A DNA stretch of 8,288 nucleotides from an uncultured Ruminococcus sp. Its GTDB lineage: Bacteria; Bacillota; Clostridia; Oscillospirales; CAG-382. The notes beneath the pieces were generated by a model. It saw only the letters and a program-made list of their open reading frames with translations, was not told the origin of the DNA and made no database searches. Location of the stretch: positions 1-8,288 of the forward strand of contig CACZRJ010000007.1 in the NCBI GenBank assembly GCA_902783535.1, in the 5' to 3' direction. This document shows positions 6,366-8,288 of this stretch, piece after piece (position 1 is the first letter of the stretch; each line of letters opens with the position of its first letter). Made by a program: the position numbers and the translations under genes.

Positions 6366-7418
6366 ATGGAAACCGGCTGCGAACAGGCGAAGACCGACCT
6401 TCTTTCCCTCTTTCCGGAGGAGCTGGAGTCGTTCGCCGCGTCCCTCGGACACCCGCGCTACCGCGGACGCCAGATCTGGGACGGTCTCTACCGCGGCGCG
6501 AAATCGCCGGAGAACATCCGGAACCTTCCGGCCGGGCTGATCGAAACGCTGAAGTCGTCCGCGGTCATACGACGCGCGGAAGTCGAGGAGATGTACGTGT
6601 CGAAGCTGGACGGAACGAGAAAGTTCCTGTTCCGGCTGTGCGACGGCAAGGCCGTCGAGGGCGTTCTCATGAAGTACAGGCACGGAAACACGCTCTGTCT
6701 GTCCACACAGGTCGGCTGCAGGATGGGCTGCGCCTTCTGCGCTTCGACGAAAGCCGGTCTGGACCGATCCCTCTTTCCGTCCGAAATGATCGGGCAGATC
6801 CTCGCCTGCAGGGAAACGACCGGCGAGGACGTCGGCCATCTCGTCCTGATGGGCATGGGAGAGCCGCTGGACAATTACGAAAATGTGCTGAGATTCCTCC
6901 GGCTGGTCAACCACGAACGCGGGCTGAACATCGGGATGCGCCATATTTCCCTTTCCACCTGCGGACTGGTTCCGCAAATCGACCGCCTCGCGTCCGAAAA
7001 ACTCGGGCTGACGCTATCCGTCTCGCTCCATGCGGCGACGGACGAAAAAAGAAAAGAGATCATGCCCGTCGCGCGCCGGTACTCCCTGGAGGAGCTGATG
7101 GCCGCGTGCGACAGATACACGGAAGCGACCGGACGCAGGATCTCCTACGAGTACGCGCTGATCGCCGGCGTCAACGACACGGCGGAGGACGCGGCCGCAG
7201 TCGGAAACCTGCTGAAGCGCAGGCTGGCCCATCTGAACCTGATCCCCGTCAATCCCATCCGGGAACGGGACTTCAGACAGAGCGGCAGAGAAGCCGTCGA
7301 CGCGTTCGCGGACGCGGTCCGGAAAGGCTACGGCATCGAAGTCACCGTACGGCGGAAGCTCGGCAGCGATATCGACGCGTCCTGCGGACAGCTTCGCGCC
7401 CGCAGGGACGGACTCTAA
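6366..7418 (+). CDS. rlmN: Dual-specificity 23S rRNA/tRNA adenine-C2 methyltransferase RlmN (radical SAM)
   Basis: A 350-residue radical SAM enzyme that methylates C2 of A2503 in 23S rRNA and A37 of certain tRNAs (E. coli numbering). The CxxxCxxC iron-sulfur motif is at Cys118, Cys122 and Cys125 (CRMGCAFC). The two mechanistic cysteines are also present: Cys111 in TLCLSTQVG and Cys340 in DIDASCGQL. GMGEP (163-167) is the SAM-binding 'GGE'-type motif, and SLHAATDEKR and LIPVNPI match later conserved segments. An N-terminal helical domain (about 1-95) with HPRYRGRQIWDGLYRG is typical of the RNA-binding part. The absence of Cfr-like features and the location next to rsmB support RlmN over Cfr. 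The ATG lies 4 nt after the rsmB stop with GAGG at 6355-6358. One CTA leucine codon occurs at 7014. Confidence 0.96.
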   Translation: METGCEQAKTDLLSLFPEELESFAASLGHPRYRGRQIWDGLYRGAKSPENIRNLPAGLIETLKSSAVIRRAEVEEMYVSKLDGTRKFLFRLCDGKAVEGVLMKYRHGNTLCLSTQVGCRMGCAFCASTKAGLDRSLFPSEMIGQILACRETTGEDVGHLVLMGMGEPLDNYENVLRFLRLVNHERGLNIGMRHISLSTCGLVPQIDRLASEKLGLTLSVSLHAATDEKRKEIMPVARRYSLEELMAACDRYTEATGRRISYEYALIAGVNDTAEDAAAVGNLLKRRLAHLNLIPVNPIRERDFRQSGREAVDAFADAVRKGYGIEVTVRRKLGSDIDASCGQLRARRDGL

Positions 7419-7463
7419 ACGGAAGAAAAAAACAGACAAACGAACATCTGCGGAAAACGACGG

Positions 7464-7471
7464 AAAGGAGG
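7464..7471 (+). promoter_or_regulatory. Strong ribosome binding site for prpC (TTG start)
   Basis: AAAGGAGG, a near-perfect anti-Shine-Dalgarno match, ends seven bases before TTG 7479. There is no ATG at suitable spacing, so it decides the non-ATG start. It is the strongest ribosome binding site in the window. The surrounding 60-nt spacer (7419-7478) is A-rich and shows no hairpin or terminator. Confidence 0.75.
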
Positions 7472-7478
7472 GAGCCGC

Positions 7479-8249
7479 TTGAAGATCGCGGGAAAGACAG
7501 ACGTCGGGAAACGGCGTCACAGCAATCAGGACGCATTTTCCATTCTTGAGAAAAAAGGATATTCGCTCGCGGTCGTCTGCGACGGCGTCGGCGGTTCCAA
7601 CGGCGGGGAAACGGCGAGCGACACGGCCATACACGTGTTCACGGCCTCCGTGAAAAGCTCGATGGACGGCGAAGGCGGAAGCCGGATCGGCCGTCAGCAG
7701 GCGGAAGACATCCTCAGTCAGGCCTCCGCCGAAGCGAACGCCGAAGTCTTCCGGAAGTCCCAGGAGGATCCCGACCTCGAAGGCATGGCGACGACGCTGG
7801 TCGCGGCGATGATCCGGGGCTCGGACGTCGACGTCGTCAACATCGGCGACAGCCGGCTGTACGCGTTCTCCGGAGGGAACATGCGTCAGATCACGTCCGA
7901 TCACTCCTTCGTTCAGTATCTGCTCGACAAGCAGCTCATCACGCCCGCGCAGGCAAAGGTCCATCCGAACAGAAACATCATCCTGCGGTCCATCGGAAAC
8001 GCGGAGGACGCCGCCCCCGACTTCTTCCGGCTCTCCCGCGGCGAATTCGATCAGCTCCTGCTTTGCACGGACGGTCTGTACAACATGCTGACGCCCGATG
8101 AACTGATCTCCGTCGTGAGCGGCTCCTATGCCGGAAAACGGAAACCGCCTTCCCCGCGGAAGCGGGTCGCGGAACTGGTCCGGCGGGCGAACGCGAACGG
8201 AGGCACCGACAACATCACCGCGCTTCTCATCTGCGAAGACGGCCGCTGA
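7479..8249 (+). CDS. prpC: PP2C-family Ser/Thr protein phosphatase (PrpC/Stp)
   Basis: A 256-residue metal-dependent PPM/PP2C phosphatase that reverses phosphorylation by the PASTA kinase PrkC/Stk. Motifs in order: TDVGKRRHSNQDAF (residues 7-20), CDGVGG with metal ligand Asp35 and Gly36, GMATTLV (the family more often has MGTT), NIGDSRLY with Asp124, DHSFVQ, CTDGLYNML with metal ligand Asp198, and GGTDNITALL with Asp244. All the metal-binding aspartates expected are there, so it should be active. There is no transmembrane segment, and the length is normal for bacterial PrpC. TTG is taken as start because of the excellent AAAGGAGG; the N-terminus KIAGKTDVGKRR begins as in homologues. In Bacillota this gene is followed by prkC, and the AAGGAAG at the window's end fits that. 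Substrates cannot be read from sequence. Confidence 0.95.
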   Translation: MKIAGKTDVGKRRHSNQDAFSILEKKGYSLAVVCDGVGGSNGGETASDTAIHVFTASVKSSMDGEGGSRIGRQQAEDILSQASAEANAEVFRKSQEDPDLEGMATTLVAAMIRGSDVDVVNIGDSRLYAFSGGNMRQITSDHSFVQYLLDKQLITPAQAKVHPNRNIILRSIGNAEDAAPDFFRLSRGEFDQLLLCTDGLYNMLTPDELISVVSGSYAGKRKPPSPRKRVAELVRRANANGGTDNITALLICEDGR

Positions 8250-8276
8250 GAACGGCTGAAATACAATATATACAGT

Positions 8277-8284
8277 TAAGGAAG
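8277..8284 (+). promoter_or_regulatory. Likely ribosome binding site of the next gene (prkC expected)
   Basis: TAAGGAAG lies at the very end of the window in an AT-rich tail (8256-8288) that follows the prpC stop. The sequence ends four bases later, so the start codon is not seen. By synteny the next gene would be the membrane PASTA-domain Ser/Thr kinase prkC; that identity is inference. Confidence 0.45.
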
Positions 8285-8288
8285 AAAC

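Noticed and set aside
5021..6367. 448-codon reverse-strand open frame opposite rsmB
   Set aside because: Same codon-register effect; RsmB motifs on the + strand are intact and the reverse product resembles no family I recognise.
7014..7964. 316-codon reverse-strand open frame spanning the rlmN-prpC junction
   Set aside because: It crosses two clear genes in codon register, including the ribosome binding site of prpC, and shows no domain.

Overview
This window is a GC-rich, single-strand run of conserved housekeeping genes, all on the + strand. The order is yicC (3' end), remA, rpoZ, priA, def, fmt, rsmB, rlmN, prpC. It matches the chromosomal cluster known from Bacillus subtilis and many Clostridia (yloC-ylzA-gmk-rpoZ-coaBC-priA-def-fmt-rsmB-rlmN-prpC-prkC). 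The presence of remA (DUF370), the PriA 'DEEQ' box, strong AGGAGG-type ribosome binding sites and TTG starts all fit Bacillota. The high GC and C/G-ending codons point to a GC-rich, probably uncultured, clostridial lineage. The lineage assignment is inference; no rRNA gene is present to test it.

Layout: the 3' end of yicC (bases 1-433) is followed after 16 nt by remA (450-725). An 81-nt spacer precedes rpoZ (807-1058). rpoZ overlaps priA (1058-3580) by one base. After 36 nt comes def (3617-4156), which overlaps fmt (4153-5127) by four bases. fmt overlaps rsmB (5111-6361) by 17 bases. rlmN (6366-7418) follows 4 nt later, and prpC (7479-8249) follows a 60-nt spacer. The last 39 bases are AT-rich and end in a Shine-Dalgarno-like AAGGAAG, which suggests another gene starts just outside the window (prkC by synteny). 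I saw no convincing terminator, tRNA, rRNA, IS element, CRISPR array or phage attachment site. No gene-free stretch exceeds 300 bases.

How the genes work together: omega (rpoZ) belongs to RNA polymerase and PriA restarts replication forks. Fmt formylates the initiator Met-tRNA, and Def removes that formyl group from nascent proteins. RsmB and RlmN methylate 16S and 23S rRNA. PrpC is the PP2C phosphatase that opposes the PASTA kinase PrkC, which acts on cell-wall and translation targets. RemA and YicC contribute transcriptional regulation and RNA turnover. The close spacing and overlaps indicate co-transcription and translational coupling.

I find no new biological system here. Points worth a second look are modest: gmk and coaBC are absent from their usual slots, omega has a long charged insert, deformylase has an acidic-then-basic tail, RemA differs at its arginine-rich loop, and priA and rsmB contain no TTA, CTA or TCA codons.
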